From Pleurodeles waltl (lineage: Eukaryota > Chordata > Amphibia > Caudata > Salamandridae), in NCBI RefSeq assembly GCF_031143425.1, contig NC_090445.1, forward strand, positions 1,196,260,691-1,196,324,690: a DNA stretch of 64,000 bases. Direction: 5' to 3'. The notes beneath the pieces are model-generated. The model searched no databases and had not been told where the DNA came from. It saw only the letters and a list, made by a program, of their open reading frames with translations. The position numbers and the translations under genes are program-made. Position 1 is the stretch's first letter, and every line of letters begins with the position of its first letter. Positions 46,511 to 58,911 of this stretch are shown here, one piece after another.

Positions 46511-49494
46511 TGTTGGACCTAGCTCTGGTTGCAGGGTCATCCCCAAACCCTTTCCCTCCCTCCTATTTTTCTGACCCTCTTCTTGTTGGCTCTAGGAGTC
46601 TGAGCATTTTATCACTGCTAAACAGGGCTAAAGTGCATGCGCTCTCCCTTCTAAACTTGGTGTTATTGGCTTACACCTCATTGGCACATTTAATTTACAT
46701 GTAAGTCCCTTGTACAGTAGTATCCCTTAAATCCAAGGCCTGTAAATAAGCTGCTACTAGTGGGCCTGCAGCACATCTTCCGTCACCCACAGAAGTAGTC
46801 TTTCAAACGTGTTGTAGGCCTGCCACCGCAGGACCTGTGTGCGCAGTTTACTGCCATAGGGACCTGACATTTAAATTTACTTCCCAAGCCTGGAACTCCC
46901 TTTTTACTACAAATACGTCACCCCTTAAGGTAGGCTCAGATAGCCCTATGGGCAGGGTGCTGTGTACGTAACAGGTAGGACATATGTCTTTATGGGCTAC
47001 ATGTTCTAGTAGTGACAAACAGCCTATTTAGTTTCTCATTACTGTGAGCGCTGCTCCTCTCATAGGAGTGCTTCGGAAATGCCCTGACATATGTCTACGT
47101 GGTATCTTCTGATCTAAGAGGGGTTAGCAAGGGCATGTTTAGTCTGTTTTGAATGGTAGTGGTACTGCTTACTGGGGTAGGTGGATTTTTTTATTACCAT
47201 AATAGAAATGCCACTTTTAGAAAGTGAGCATTTTTCTGTGCTTATGACTCCAGTGTTTTGCAGCTTGATTCTAATCCAAGTCTTGGGCAGAGTGACAGCT
47301 GGACTTTGTGCATACTTTTCAGACAGCCTGTACACAGGGAGGGTGGAGGTGTAACAAGAAGTACATCTGCTTACTGAATGGTCTTCCTGGGCTGGGAGAG
47401 GCAGAGGCGGGCACACATGCATCTGTAAAGGCTGTGCCCTGGCCTCACACAAACGGCTTGTTTACACATCACTGATGTCTAGAACCTTGGCTGGAGTAGA
47501 AATGGCACATTCCTGGAACTGATTAGTGCTGATTGGAACCCTCCCTCCCCATTTGTGGTAGCTGTGCTAAATGAGTATAAGTACAGAGGGTGTCCCCCCA
47601 AATTTTTAGACACTAATGGACTAATGAACTGGATACTGGATGCTGCTGGAAGGCCTTGCCAGGAACAGCCTTGGGACTGCTCTGCTGTTGTGCTGACCTG
47701 TGGCCTGCTAGGTCACTGACAGGGACTACAACGGCCTCTTGAACCCTTGTGCTGGCCTGCTTGCTTGAGCCCTGCAGCCCGGTGCTCCCATTGCTGTCTC
47801 CAGGGGCTGGGTGGTGTGCCCTCTTTCCCCCTGCATTCACATTCCTAAAGTGCGAGGAAAGCGCTGTACTCGTCGGATCAGGAGCGTGGAGAGGGCTCCT
47901 TTCTTTCACTGTAGTGAGTGAAGAACGCTGGTTGTGTGAACCTGAAGCAGGACATTAAGAGCACTTTGTTTGCTTATGTCACACAGCATGTGAGGAGCGC
48001 TGTTGTATTCCCGGGAGCGGAGTGGAGCTCAAGTTGAGCGCTCCTTGCACACCGGTCCAAGCATGTGAAAAGGTGGTCGGCTTTGGTAAACTGAAGAGCC
48101 CTGTGTCCCCACGGTTGTGAGCCCCCGCCCTCGATGCAGGAAAAGAGGAGAGGAGCCAGCCGGAAGCCTTTCACTGAGCACAAGTGAAGCCCTCACCCGT
48201 TGGTGCCCCGAAGGCACAAACCTGCACCTACTTGGGGAAGATCACTGCCAAAGCCCAGGCGGGTGCAGCGGACCCTGCCACAAGACACCAGGCTCGCCTA
48301 GAGTGCTGCTGCTCTGTCCCTGAGTCTGGGAGTGCTTGGGACACACTCCAGGAGGGTCAAGTGGCCAGAAAGAATGCTGTGGGAGTGAGCAGCTGCCTCA
48401 AGTTGGCGAGCGACTGCCTGACAGTCATTTCCCCCAGGGAGTGTTCCTTGCTGATTGAGACTGCCCGTGTGCCCCCCTTCCTCTTCCTGGTATAGTGCCA
48501 CCAATGTCAGTAGCAGGCCGGGGTGGCGACCATTGACTGAGGTCCCCGGCTCTACCAGTATTATTGTTCGTATTGCTGCATGTTATCTGCTCAGAGGGCA
48601 GGAGCTCCTAGAGTGGGACATGTGCACTCCAGATTGTCATACGTTCTATGAGAGAACCACGGGAGCACCTGAGCAGCACAGGGTGTATACCCCAGCCCCA
48701 TTGTGTAGACACAGAGCAGGGACGAGGTGCCCCGCAAATAGAAGGAGCATATGGATGTTCCTGGAATAATTACAGTTCACTGCGATAATCTTGCTTTTGT
48801 GTGTGCTGCATCCTATTCCGTCCATTGTGACCGGATTATGGTTTAGGTCGTGCCTGCTGGTTTGGGGTGACCCACATATTTTCAGGATCTGCATTTTTTT
48901 GGGGGGGGGTGTTTATGACACATGCCATGTGTAGATGTTTCCTTTTATGGGCACTCACCAGGAGGTTGTATAGAACATGTGCTGGTCCTTTTATTGGCAT
49001 GAATGATAATATTTTATGTGACTTATGCCATTGGGAAATATTTCTCTTCTGTTTGCCTTCCTAATGATGTCTTGGCATTCATGATAATGTGGTTACTATG
49101 CCATGAGCATTTCTAGTGATAATGATGACCTGACTACTGCTTATTTTCGCAGAGCACTAGTAACCTGTGTGATGTTCTGACAACTGCCTGTGTAGAAGGG
49201 TATTACTGATACATATTGTGTTTGGTCTAATGATGTTTTATGCAATACAGTATATTTTTATATAAGTTGTTGTACCGTTTCCTTTGTGGTGTATTTATTG
49301 TGTCACGTTTGTCGTGTGTGTTGTGCAGACGCTTTACACATTGCATCTGGGATAAGACTGACTACTTGTGTGAAGCTGCCAAGGGGGTGAGCAGGGGTTA
49401 TTTTGGGTGTGTAGCTCCCGTGCCCTGACTAGAGTGGTGGTCCCTGCCTGGATGCGGTGCCGATCCTAACCAACCAGAAAACCCATTTCTAACA
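46511..49494 (+). mobile_element. Solo LTR, 2984 bp, with perfect 5-bp target duplication
   Basis: It starts TGTTGGACC and ends CCATTTCTAACA, the TG...CA form of an LTR. TCACC precedes it (46506-46510) and follows it (49495-49499), a perfect 5-bp target duplication. There is no internal gag-pol, primer-binding site or second LTR, so it is a solo LTR left by LTR-LTR recombination. A TATA-like TATAA lies at 47576-47580, about 1.07 kb from the start. It shares blocks with 24390-25070 and, inverted, with 58912-61031. A 5-bp duplication fits Ty3/Gypsy elements and some endogenous retroviruses; I cannot decide between them without internal sequence. The open frames inside resemble nothing known. 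Confidence 0.88.
47576..47580 (+). promoter_or_regulatory. Possible LTR TATA box
   Basis: TATAA in the context AATGAGTATAAGTACAG inside the solo LTR. Its position would place U3 at about 1.07 kb and leave nearly 1.9 kb for R-U5, which is unusually long. This is inference from sequence alone. Confidence 0.35.
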
Positions 49495-49499
49495 TCACC

Positions 49500-50441
49500 A
49501 AAACTCTTTTTTCTTCATATCTTTTAATACGTACTTCTTATTGCAGTGCTATCATGAGACACAACGTCAAAGCTTCGTTAGAAAAATACACTTTTTTGAT
49601 TTTTGAACAACTATCATATTTTATGTGATATTTATTATGTGATTTACGTAGCAAACATCTTCAGGGCTCGGCACGGGCTCTAAGATTCGAGCCAGGCCCT
49701 AGGCTTGGCTCTGGCTCCCCTCTCCCTGTACATTTATTGGCTTATCCATCTCTAGCAACAACACATGGCAAGAGCGCTCTCTAAACATTATGCTAAACAT
49801 ATACACAACCTTTATAGTATGCATAACAAACACATTCCACTCATAGCACTCTCACAGAGCAGTGAGCTTCAGCTTCTGAAGGAGTATTAAGTCTTATAGA
49901 CATACAATTAAATGCAGTACAATATACTTGAACCCCACAGCACTACTGAGCCATAATAATAGCAACACAGACATAAACAATTCTCTGTTAAAATAACCTA
50001 TCCATACCTTCTATAACTTTACAGACATTTTTCTCAAGCAATTATTTCAAGTTGTGTTTTTAATTTTCACCAGAGCGCTAATAATTGTGTGTGCACCGAT
50101 TGGATTCTGAATTGTGCATCTACATCTATACTCCACAATATTCCCTTGACAGAGTTTGCCACTAAAAACCAGGGTGAAATGTATTTGGAGAAAATGCTCA
50201 TAAATAAATACTGAACATTCCGTACTCAGCGCAGTGAATGCTAATTCCACGTCTTAAGTCTCATTCTGAAGTTGATAACTCTTCAAAGAAGGTAGTAACA
50301 TCACCCAGTAAATAAGCCACACCAGGGTAGCAGTAATGACCGGGTGCTGTAATTGGCATCCAAATTGTGCACAACTCAGAATCAGGGTTTAAATTTGATT
50401 GTATTATGGTGATATCCGTAAGGTATATAACCATACACACG
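49500..50441. other. Unassigned AT-rich sequence
   Basis: No gene or repeat ends seen. Confidence 0.5.
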
Positions 50442-50445
50442 CATC

Positions 50446-50490
<45 letters not shown>

Positions 50491-50491
50491 C

Positions 50492-50548
<57 letters not shown>

Positions 50549-50558
50549 ATATGTATCA

Positions 50559-50623
<65 letters not shown>
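50442..50623. repeat. Compound microsatellite (ATCT)n-(CT)n-(AT)n, left half
   Basis: (ATCT)n runs to about 50546, (CT)n from about 50563 to 50598, and (AT)n to 50623, where the Tc1-like element begins. It continues as (AG)n after the element. Confidence 0.97.
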
Positions 50624-52185
50624 CAGGGAGTGCAGAATTATTAGGCAAATGAGTATTTTGACCACATCATCCTCTTTATGCATGTTGTCTTACTCCAAGC
50701 TGTATAGGCTCGAAAGCCTACTACCAATTAAGCATATTAGGTGATGTGCATCTCTGTAATGAGAAGGGGTGTGGTCTAATGACATCAACACCCTATATCA
50801 GGTGTGCATAATTATTAGGCAACTTCCTTTCCTTTGGCAAAATGGGTCAAAAGAAGGACTTGACAGGCTCAGAAAAGTCAAAAATAGTGAGATATCTTGC
50901 AGAGGGATGCAGCACTCTTAAAATTGCAAAGCTTCTGAAGCGTGATTATCGAACAATCAAGCGTTTCATTCAAAATAGTCAACAGGGTCGCAAGAAGCGT
51001 GTGGAAAAACCAAGGCGCAAAATAACTGCCCATGAACTGAGAAAAGTCAAGCGTGCAGCTGCCACGATGCCACTTGCCACCAGTTTGGCCATATTTCAGA
51101 GCTGCAACATCACTGGAGTGCCCAAAAGCACAAGGTGTGCAATACTCAGAGACATGGCCAATGTAAGAAAGGCTGAAAGACGACCACCACTGAACAAGAC
51201 ACACAAGCTGAAACGTCAAGACTGGGCCAAGAAATATCTCAAGACTGATTTTTCTAAGGTTTTATGGACTGATGAAATGAGAGTGAGTCTTGATGGGCCA
51301 GATGGATGGGCCCGTGGCTGGATTGGTAAAGGGCAGAGAGCTCCAGTCCGACTCAGACGCCAGCAAGGTGGAGGTGGAGTACTGGTTTGGGCTGGTATCA
51401 TCAAAGATGAGCTTGTGGGGCCTTTTCGGGTTGAGGATGGAGTCAAGCTCAACTCCCAGTCCTACTGCCAGTTCCTGGAAGACACATTCTTCAAGCAGTG
51501 GTACAGGAAGAAGTCTGCATCCTTCAAGAAAAACATGATTTTCATGCAGGACAATGCTCCATCACACGCGTCCAAGTATTCCACAGCGTGGCTGGCAAGA
51601 AAGGGTATAAAAGAAGGAAATCTAATGACATGGCCTCCTTGTTCACCTGATCTGAACCCCATTGAGAACCTGTGGTCCATCATCAAATGTGAGATTTACA
51701 AGGAGGGAAAACAGTACACCTCTCTGAACAGTGTCTGGGAGGCTGTGGTTGCTGCTGCACGCAATGTTGATGGTGAACAGATCAAAACACTGACAGAATC
51801 CATGGATGGCAGGCTTTTGAGTGTCCTTGCAAAGAAAGGTGGCTATATTGGTCACTGATTTGTTTTTGTTTTGTTTTTGAATGTCAGAAATGTATATTTG
51901 TGAATGTTGAGATGTTATATTGGTTTCACTGGTAATAATAAATAATTGAAATGGGTATATTTTTTTTTTTGTTAAGTTGCCTAATAATTATGCACAGTAA
52001 TAGTCACCTGCACACACAGATATCCCCCTAACATAGCTAAAACTAAAAACAAACTAAAAACTACTTCCAAAAATATTCAGCTTTGATATTGATGAGTTTT
52101 TTGGGTTCATTGAGAACATGGTTGTTGTTCAATAATAAAATTAATCCTCAAAAATACAACTTGCCTAATAATTCTGCACTCCCTG
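50624..52185 (+). mobile_element. Complete Tc1-like transposon, 1562 bp, IR/DR ends
   Basis: It is bounded by TA on both sides (50622-50623 and 52186-52187). The outermost 25 bp at each end are perfect inverted repeats beginning CAGGGAGTGCAGAATTATTA. A second, inner inverted pair of at least 20 bp (50806-50825 and 51974-51993, GCATAATTATTAGGCAACTT) gives each end two related binding-site-like boxes about 180 bp apart, the IR/DR layout known in several active Tc1-like transposons. One uninterrupted transposase gene lies between. A second, deleted copy is at 1-688. Confidence 0.97.
50842..51858 (+). CDS. Tc1-like transposase, 338 aa, DD37E catalytic triad, open frame intact
   Basis: The enzyme would bind the terminal repeats of its own element and move it by cut-and-paste into TA sites in the nucleus. 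Residues 1-110 form the paired DNA-binding region, with helix-turn-helix-like stretches (IVRYLAEGCSTLKIAKLLKR near 15-34) and a basic linker (GRKKRVEKPRRK, 49-60) that may also serve nuclear entry. The catalytic domain has D144 (LWTDEMR), a glycine-rich box (QGGGGVLVWAG, 175-185), D237 (MQDNAPSH) and E275 (PDLNPIENLW). There are 37 residues between D237 and E275, where canonical Tc1 has 34. The length of 338 aa is normal for the superfamily. No stop or frameshift is present, and an AATAAA lies at 51937-51942, 79 bp after the stop. The start codon at 50842 is the first in frame after the left inner repeat. Whether it is still active cannot be told from sequence. Confidence 0.95.
   Translation: MGQKKDLTGSEKSKIVRYLAEGCSTLKIAKLLKRDYRTIKRFIQNSQQGRKKRVEKPRRKITAHELRKVKRAAATMPLATSLAIFQSCNITGVPKSTRCAILRDMANVRKAERRPPLNKTHKLKRQDWAKKYLKTDFSKVLWTDEMRVSLDGPDGWARGWIGKGQRAPVRLRRQQGGGGVLVWAGIIKDELVGPFRVEDGVKLNSQSYCQFLEDTFFKQWYRKKSASFKKNMIFMQDNAPSHASKYSTAWLARKGIKEGNLMTWPPCSPDLNPIENLWSIIKCEIYKEGKQYTSLNSVWEAVVAAARNVDGEQIKTLTESMDGRLLSVLAKKGGYIGH

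Positions 52186-52222
<37 letters not shown>
52186..52222. repeat. Microsatellite right half, (AT)n-(AG)n
   Basis: TATAT is followed by about 16 AG units. Before the Tc1-like insertion this continued the (CT)n-(AT)n tract on the other side, forming a self-complementary CT-AT-AG sequence. Confidence 0.95.
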
Positions 52223-52226
<4 letters not shown>

Positions 52227-53639
52227 TGAGCGCATGGTAGCAGACAAGGAAGAGATTGAGATAATCACATTAAAACTGAAAACCTCTGAAATTAATAAAC
52301 TCTGGTTAGGACTTCAATCCATAACTTGGGCAACAGCCATGCAAACCATAATTTGCTCACCAAATGTCCAACAAGCGTTCATGAGCCCCTGCTGAGTGTT
52401 CGTGAACTACAGGGCTGTTTGCAAATCCAGCCTCATGGACGAAAATCTTGTGGGAAATTTTTAATTTTTGAAAAATAAATAAGATAGGGGTTCTCTTTGA
52501 TACCTTCCACTTCAGCCAGCGGGTCAGGGAATGTTGTTTCTGCACCTTAACCTCCTTCATTTTTTCAGGATCCCAGGATTGAGTCCTGTGTCCTGTGATA
52601 ACAGCTGGAATATTTTTGATCAAGCTGCAGCCAGCAAAAAGATTGCAGACCCAAAATGGACAATGGGAGAAAAAGCTACTTGTCCAATTGTATTTGATTT
52701 ATTTTTTTTATGAATCTTTCAGATATTTTGCAAACACTGGTTCTTAGACCATCCATGAACCAACAGTCCAGATAAGCCTATCCTTCAAAACTAGATTGAC
52801 ATTCTGGCTCATTTTGAGGCCTACAAAACCACTTCTCTAGGGATAATATCTCCAACTAAACTAAGCAAAGGTACCTCCTTGAGTAAAGTTCTGCTTTCAT
52901 GCCACGTTTGGTGTAGTTGCATTCAGCTCTTTTTTAGCTCCCTGAACTGCTTCCTGTAAGAATTAAAATGAGAAACATCACTATTTTTGGGCCCTTCCCA
53001 TTTGTTTGGTCCTCAGTTGATGGACCAGCATGAAATGTGCCATGCTAAACCCCAAAGGATAGAGGTTTTACTTTTTCAAAATTAAAAACTTGAGAGAACT
53101 GGAGCAGATTTCATATTAGAAATGCTTTACACTTGGAAGCAACTTTCTTATGGCCAAGCCGCCTTTTCACTCTACTTTTATCTTACAGCACAAATGTAAC
53201 ACCTTGCATCCTGGTTTTGCTTATTTTTTTTAACACAAATAAATATGTGAACATTATGTACTAGTTTCAGAAACTATTACGAAGCTTGTTCTAGAGGAAA
53301 TTACACACACTTTGGCACAGACAAATAGGTAATTTTGTTAGATTTGGAATCCCTTGGTTTATTACCTATCTAGAATGGAGCACTTGGGCATTAAGCCCAC
53401 AATCATAGAGCACTCATTTTCTTTGTTTGAAGATAGGGCCTTGGCTACTCCTGCATTTAACATTTTTTTGTTGGAGAGGAATTGACTGTTGCCTCATGAA
53501 TGGCATAAATAGACCATACAGTGAATGTGCATGTGGGTTGGTGAAAATAGAGGTAGGGATGGTAATCTAGAACTCTTTTAGATTTTAGACTTCATGCAAA
53601 CGTATTACTTCACAAAAAGTAAGACTGGGGGGATTTAGC
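52223..53639. other. Unassigned sequence
   Basis: No gene or repeat structure recognised. Confidence 0.5.
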
Positions 53640-54880
53640 GCATCAGTTGATGTAATTGGCATATTCAAGCTCTTGAAATGTTGATTTAGAAAAAGGTGGC
53701 AGGTATGTTCTAGGTGTCTCACAAGAGCACAAGTCAGTGGAGGCGGTTGATTTTCTTACACCTCCTAACTGTGGCAATAATTGGCATTTATTGATCTTCA
53801 CTGGTTTAATGGTGCCCACTGGCACCATGCGGTACAGGTGGATGGAGGGTGTCCTTGTTGTCCAGTTTGATGGTGACTATGGCATGTGTGATGGTCTTTT
53901 GGTTGTTGCTTAGGAGCCATTTGAAGATTTTCCTCCGATTGTTAATGGCATGGAAAAGGATGTACTGATGGTGTTATTTGCACAGTCATGTCCAATTTGA
54001 TGTCAATGATGATGCTGGTTCTAAGGTTGGCTGGACACCCGGTAGAGTTCCATGGTGTTCTTGCTGAAAATCCCTACTTTTGTCTTGTCATTGTTTGGCT
54101 TGGTACAGTTGACTTCATCCAGAAGGCGACTTTGGTTAGTTATGCAAGCTGTGAACTTTTTCCATGCATTGTGGGTCTTGCCTAAGACGGAGATTTTGAG
54201 TTGCCTGTCATCTACATAGGAGAGGATGTGGATGTTGATGTTGTGTGTGTCGATGACCTTTGCTAGGGGGATCTTGCAAGAATTGAAGAGGGTAGGGCTG
54301 AGGGCCAAGCTCTGTGGCATTCAACAGACAAGTTTCGGAATTTCTGATGAGTATGGGGCCAGGCTGACAGTTTATAGTCTGTCAGGAAGGAGCAGATTTG
54401 TTGGAGAGCAGGTCCTTGGATGCTATCCTTCTACAGGCATCAGATAAGGATGGGGCGGGACGCTATGTCAAATGCTGCAGATAGGTCAAAGAGGATGAGG
54501 GCCGCCATGTCTCCTCTGTCCAGGATCATACGTATATTGACTCTGGGAGTAATGAGCGCTCTCTCTGTGTTTGCGGTACTTTGTGGTGCTATGAGGCATA
54601 CATAGATTTCCATTGGGTTCACTGGTTGCCTAAAGGTGCTAAATACAGGACTGGTGACAGTGTTGGAATAAATCGAGCAGTAATAGTGCTTTGTGGCTCT
54701 TGGCTTTTGGTGATGAGGCATTGTCCTGTGAGGGATAGCTTTGGTGTTTGGAGGAGGAACGCTTGGTATACTGAGAGACAGCTTGACTACGTGAATGCTG
54801 TATATAAAATGTATGTGTAACCTGAAGCACACCTCTACTGCCTAAAGCAAGAACCACTACAATCAGTTTCTCATTCTGCA
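53640..54880 (-). pseudogene. LINE-C: reverse transcriptase fragment of an L2/CR1-like element
   Basis: The minus strand reads RMILDRGDMAALILFDLSAA followed by FDIASRPILI (about 54540-54440), covering motif A with both aspartates present. A second frame (54320-54021) reads LALSPTLFNSCKIPLAKVID, then SYVDDRQLKISV (YVDD in place of YADD) and LNCTKP-like NDKTKVGIF. Further down, INNRRKIFKWL and VTIKLDNKDTL (about 53950-53860) match the post-palm ARxxxxxxKLDYCN segment. The frames are broken by at least two shifts. No endonuclease lies upstream, so the copy is 5'-truncated; the 3' end is not fixed. Confidence 0.85.
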
Positions 54881-57800
54881 AGCAGATGTAGAAATTGCTG
54901 GAAGGGTGTCTATGAAGAGGCAGTACAGCGTAACACCATCACTTCCTTTGTGTAGGTATTGCATCACTGTGTCATGCCGTTCTGTGTAGTTTGGCAGCAA
55001 AATACTTGAAAATGCTAACTCTACTATCAAACTAAACCATGGGCTATCAAATGCAGCATAACTCTGAGATATGTAGGTACCATTAAAAAAGCATTACACA
55101 AGGAAAACTCACTTCTTTGTGCACAACATGTTCCAGTGTTTCAATGTGTACAGGACACTTTTGTCTGCAATTAATAAAATACATTTAAGAACCACCTTTA
55201 CAGAGACTGTAGTCATTCTCCCAGGAGGCGTGCTAAAGAAATTATTGACAAATTACACATTTTATCAAGCACATTACCCATTCAAGATTTATCTCTAATA
55301 TATTTTGGTGATTTTGATACTGTATGTGATGTGGGTCCTGAAAGATAATCAAAAGCTGGTTATTTTAATCCATGCTATTAAGAGACACTATTTCTGTGTT
55401 TTTTTGGAGTGATGTAGTCACAGGACTAAACAGCTTGCTCAATGTAGGGTGCTAACAACTAGGTTAGGCTGAAGATAGTGCAAATTCATAGCAGGTCACA
55501 CAATATGTAGTGGTATTGCCAGTTGAGTGGTATTCAGTCTATTTCAGGAGGAAAGAACCTTGAAACAGGAATCATACTTGCCACTTGCCAGTCATACACC
55601 CCAACCAAGTATGTTAAGCCACTAAGCTCAGTTTTTGAGACCTGTGCATGAGTGCAACCTCTAACAAGCATATGTTGCAAAATCCAGATAAACAGCACCT
55701 TTCTAGAAATGCAATGTTAAATACTTAATTAGCACATTATGCTGCCCGGAAATAATTGTCTGAGAAGTGCCAAAAATGGGCCAACATTTTGAAATACCTT
55801 TACAAAAACTTGTTTAATGTCATTTTTACTGAAATGTGTTCAACCTGCTTGTTTCTTTCTGTGTAAGTAGTCAATAAACATTGTCAAATTCACACAATCA
55901 TGTTTGGTCTAATAGTATTGGGTTTGTCCAATATGTTCAAAATACACAAACAAATTGAAGTATTAGTCCTGCCTCCATTGCTTTTTGTGTCAGCCCCCCT
56001 CCCCCTCCAAATATCAAGTCTAGTTGCACCCCTGCACACAGACAATGGAGAATGGGAGGGAGGTACTGGGCCAAGCACACAAACAGAAGGTGAGAGAGAA
56101 AAGATGGGGGGCAGCAGATAGAAAAACCGAGGGTGGGAGTAAACAGATGGAACATAGCAGAGGGTAGGCTGTTGGAGGAGCATAGAGGACGAAGAAGTAC
56201 ATGAGGGAGAAAGCTGAAAACAGGTGCTACCGTTTTTCCTTGTGTGCTTAAACACAAGGGAAAAAGTAGCGCCTAAAAAAAGAGCAGTGGAAAGGCACAA
56301 GCAATTCGAACATAAAAAGGAAGGAAGCCTACTGCGGCTGACCAGTAAGAAGCAAAAAAATGAGTTACAATGAAGCCAACCAGAGGTAAGCAGTGGGCGC
56401 CTCTATGACCACTGTTAGGAAACAAAGCGTCTGGGAGGCTGCTTAAGTGAGACCTAGTGAGTATTAAAACAAAATAGTCTCCAATTGCTCCATTGCAAAG
56501 AAAAATGCACCTGAGCAAGATGGAGAAAACTCCCTGCAAGTCAGGAACACTGTGTTGCTGCTTTTTCAGAGTCTTTGCGGGGCGATGAACCAGAGCGGGC
56601 TGCAAGAACATGGTGCCCCTCTAGACATACATCTTTGCCAAAAGTGCATCCACTCGTTGGGGCCTCTCTGTGAGGCCCTGAACGTTTTCAAAAGACACAG
56701 CACAGCGGTGTTGCTTTGTAGATATGCTAGTGCTACACGTGTATCATTAAAGGTAGCGCTCCACAAAGTGAAAACCATTATTCTCCTAGGAAGACTATGG
56801 GAATGTATTCCGTAACTGCAGTTAAACTTAGCTAACTCACGCATAACAAAGTGGAAAACGTTACTGCTGTATTCGTGTTTTTTGGTCTCACCTCTAGTTT
56901 TCAAAGCGATCGGAGCTGGGGCACTTTTTATTGCTAACAAGCTACACGATGGGAGGCAAGCCGACATTCACGAGCGCATAGTTTCCGTCCATAGCCACGA
57001 TCTATTTTCAAGCGTCGGACACTTTTTCAGGCTACGCGGTAACATTTATTGGCATTAAAATATGTATTGGGATTGAAAAACAAACAGAAATGATAATATG
57101 TATACTTCTGTGTATCAAATACGAATGCAAACCTAGTGTACAAACAGCAAATAGATGTGTTTCCAGTAAATCACCTTCAAAGCATGAGAGTTTGCCAAGT
57201 CCAAATAAGGTTCAAGTACAGGGTTATGGCATCAGGATCCCTTTACATTATCATCCTGACAAGGCCTAAGTACAAGGTGTCAGCGGGTGAGCTTTCACGA
57301 CAAGTATTTATCGTTTCATACACCGCCCCTTCGTCCGGTCTCAGCCACTTTTAGAACTGTTTGTTGTTCCAGGTGTTCAGTCCGTAACTCACGCCTCGCT
57401 GCTGGAAGACACGGAGTGACTGACTGTAATCTGATTCTTTCCTAAATACGGATTGTTTTAGGACCTTCAAATCGGCTTTGGTGCACCCTATGGCACCCGG
57501 ACCAGGAAAGTCCAACCAGACAACGTATTTTGAGGTTAGAATACATTTGACATGCTCTCTGCATTAGTATTTGACTACATTCTAAAGAAATATGAATATG
57601 CATTATACATCTGCGGTTGTTTCAGGTGTTTTGTATTTCTGCGAGTGTAGCAATAGGAACCTATAAGATTGTCCTGAAATTGACAATAAACACAAATTAT
57701 CTAAAATGCTGTAAAACCCTTTCCTATCTTAAAACATAACCACATATCTTTACTTGTCATTATATATAATGTAAGTTACTTTTTATATTTGCAATTTTCT

Positions 57801-58911
57801 AAGGACGAGTAGTAGTAAAAGCTTCCACAGAATGCATAAATGCTTAATAGAATAGAGGGACGTGAGTTAGGGTTTGAGTAGTGCCGTTTGTATTAAAGAC
57901 CACTTTAGATCTTGATTGCAACTGATCATCCATGTACTTTTGCTTTGTGGGTCGTTAGCTGGGTGGGTTCACGTTCACTTCAGCATCCACGCCGTATTAC
58001 ATGAGATGGACAACCATCAGATATTGTTAGGGGAACGCTAGATGTTCGTTGGGTGCATATCTTAATTCATAGCTTTCATATTTTGATAAAAGCCCGTTTT
58101 TTTTAGTTCCAGGATATGTTACTCAGATATTTATGGCCCACTTTTAAATTCAGCTTGAGAGACACAAAGATTGACTTCAGATTTACTTGCTTGCTTTCTG
58201 ATTTTTTCTTATTTACAAAATCATTAATGATACCTTATCTGCTGTACCAGTGCACTGCCAGTATGTTAGACTTCTCTTGCACAGTGTTTTAATATAGTAC
58301 TTGTCATGTGCCAGTCTCCAGCAGTACTTCCAAAAACATCTCTGGTGACTGAATTTTATATAGATCTTTCTGGTGGAGAACTTCAGATGCATAGAGTAAA
58401 AGGCTCACTACTTTTAATGCACTGGTTTTCTTTAATGCCTGTATTTTCTTATGGCCCATACTTTCCTCTAATTACCCCCAAAGGCCTAACAACCGTCCTT
58501 GCATGCACAATGATGGAGTCCTTATGATTAGCATACAAGAAGTCAAAGAAAATCTTATTATGAATACCATTACTTTTATTTGACCCATACGTCTCTTTAA
58601 ATAGTTAAACGTTTGATACATGTTGCAAGTCAGTAGGTGTTATTGCAAAAGAAGCTGTGTCATCTGCATAAAATAAGCATTGAAACCTCTTGATGTAACT
58701 TAAGCGGGAAACACTGAGCATTTTGTAGAACTTTGGGGGTCTTACAGATAAAGATAGCGAATAATAAAGATGCTAAAATTCAGCCTGTGCCCATTTGGTA
58801 TTACCATAGTTCTTTGTGCAAAAGTCTGTTCTGTCAAATTGTATCTAAGCTCATGAATCATTATGGAGCACAATAATTAGTCCTCGCCATGGAATGAATG
58901 CTCCCCACATG
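54881..58911. other. Unassigned stretch, possible low-copy DNA
   Basis: About 4 kb with no recognised element. 55960-56260 is purine-rich. 56880-57540 has more CpG than its surroundings. A short ATG-initiated segment followed by a GT splice-donor-like site occurs at 57490-57536 (see findings). No full gene can be supported. Confidence 0.4.

Noticed and set aside
47613..48769. Several 70-104-codon frames
   Set aside because: They lie inside the solo LTR, on both strands, with no family resemblance; GC-richness explains their length.
50367..50744. 125-codon frame with SIYLSIYL repeats
   Set aside because: Translation of the (ATCT)n and (CT)n microsatellite.
52191..52222. (AG)n as a separate new repeat
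   Set aside because: It is the right half of the microsatellite split by the Tc1-like element.
55900..56300. Possible gene with 136- and 106-codon minus-strand frames
   Set aside because: Two frames are open at once over a purine-rich stretch. There is no motif, and composition explains it.
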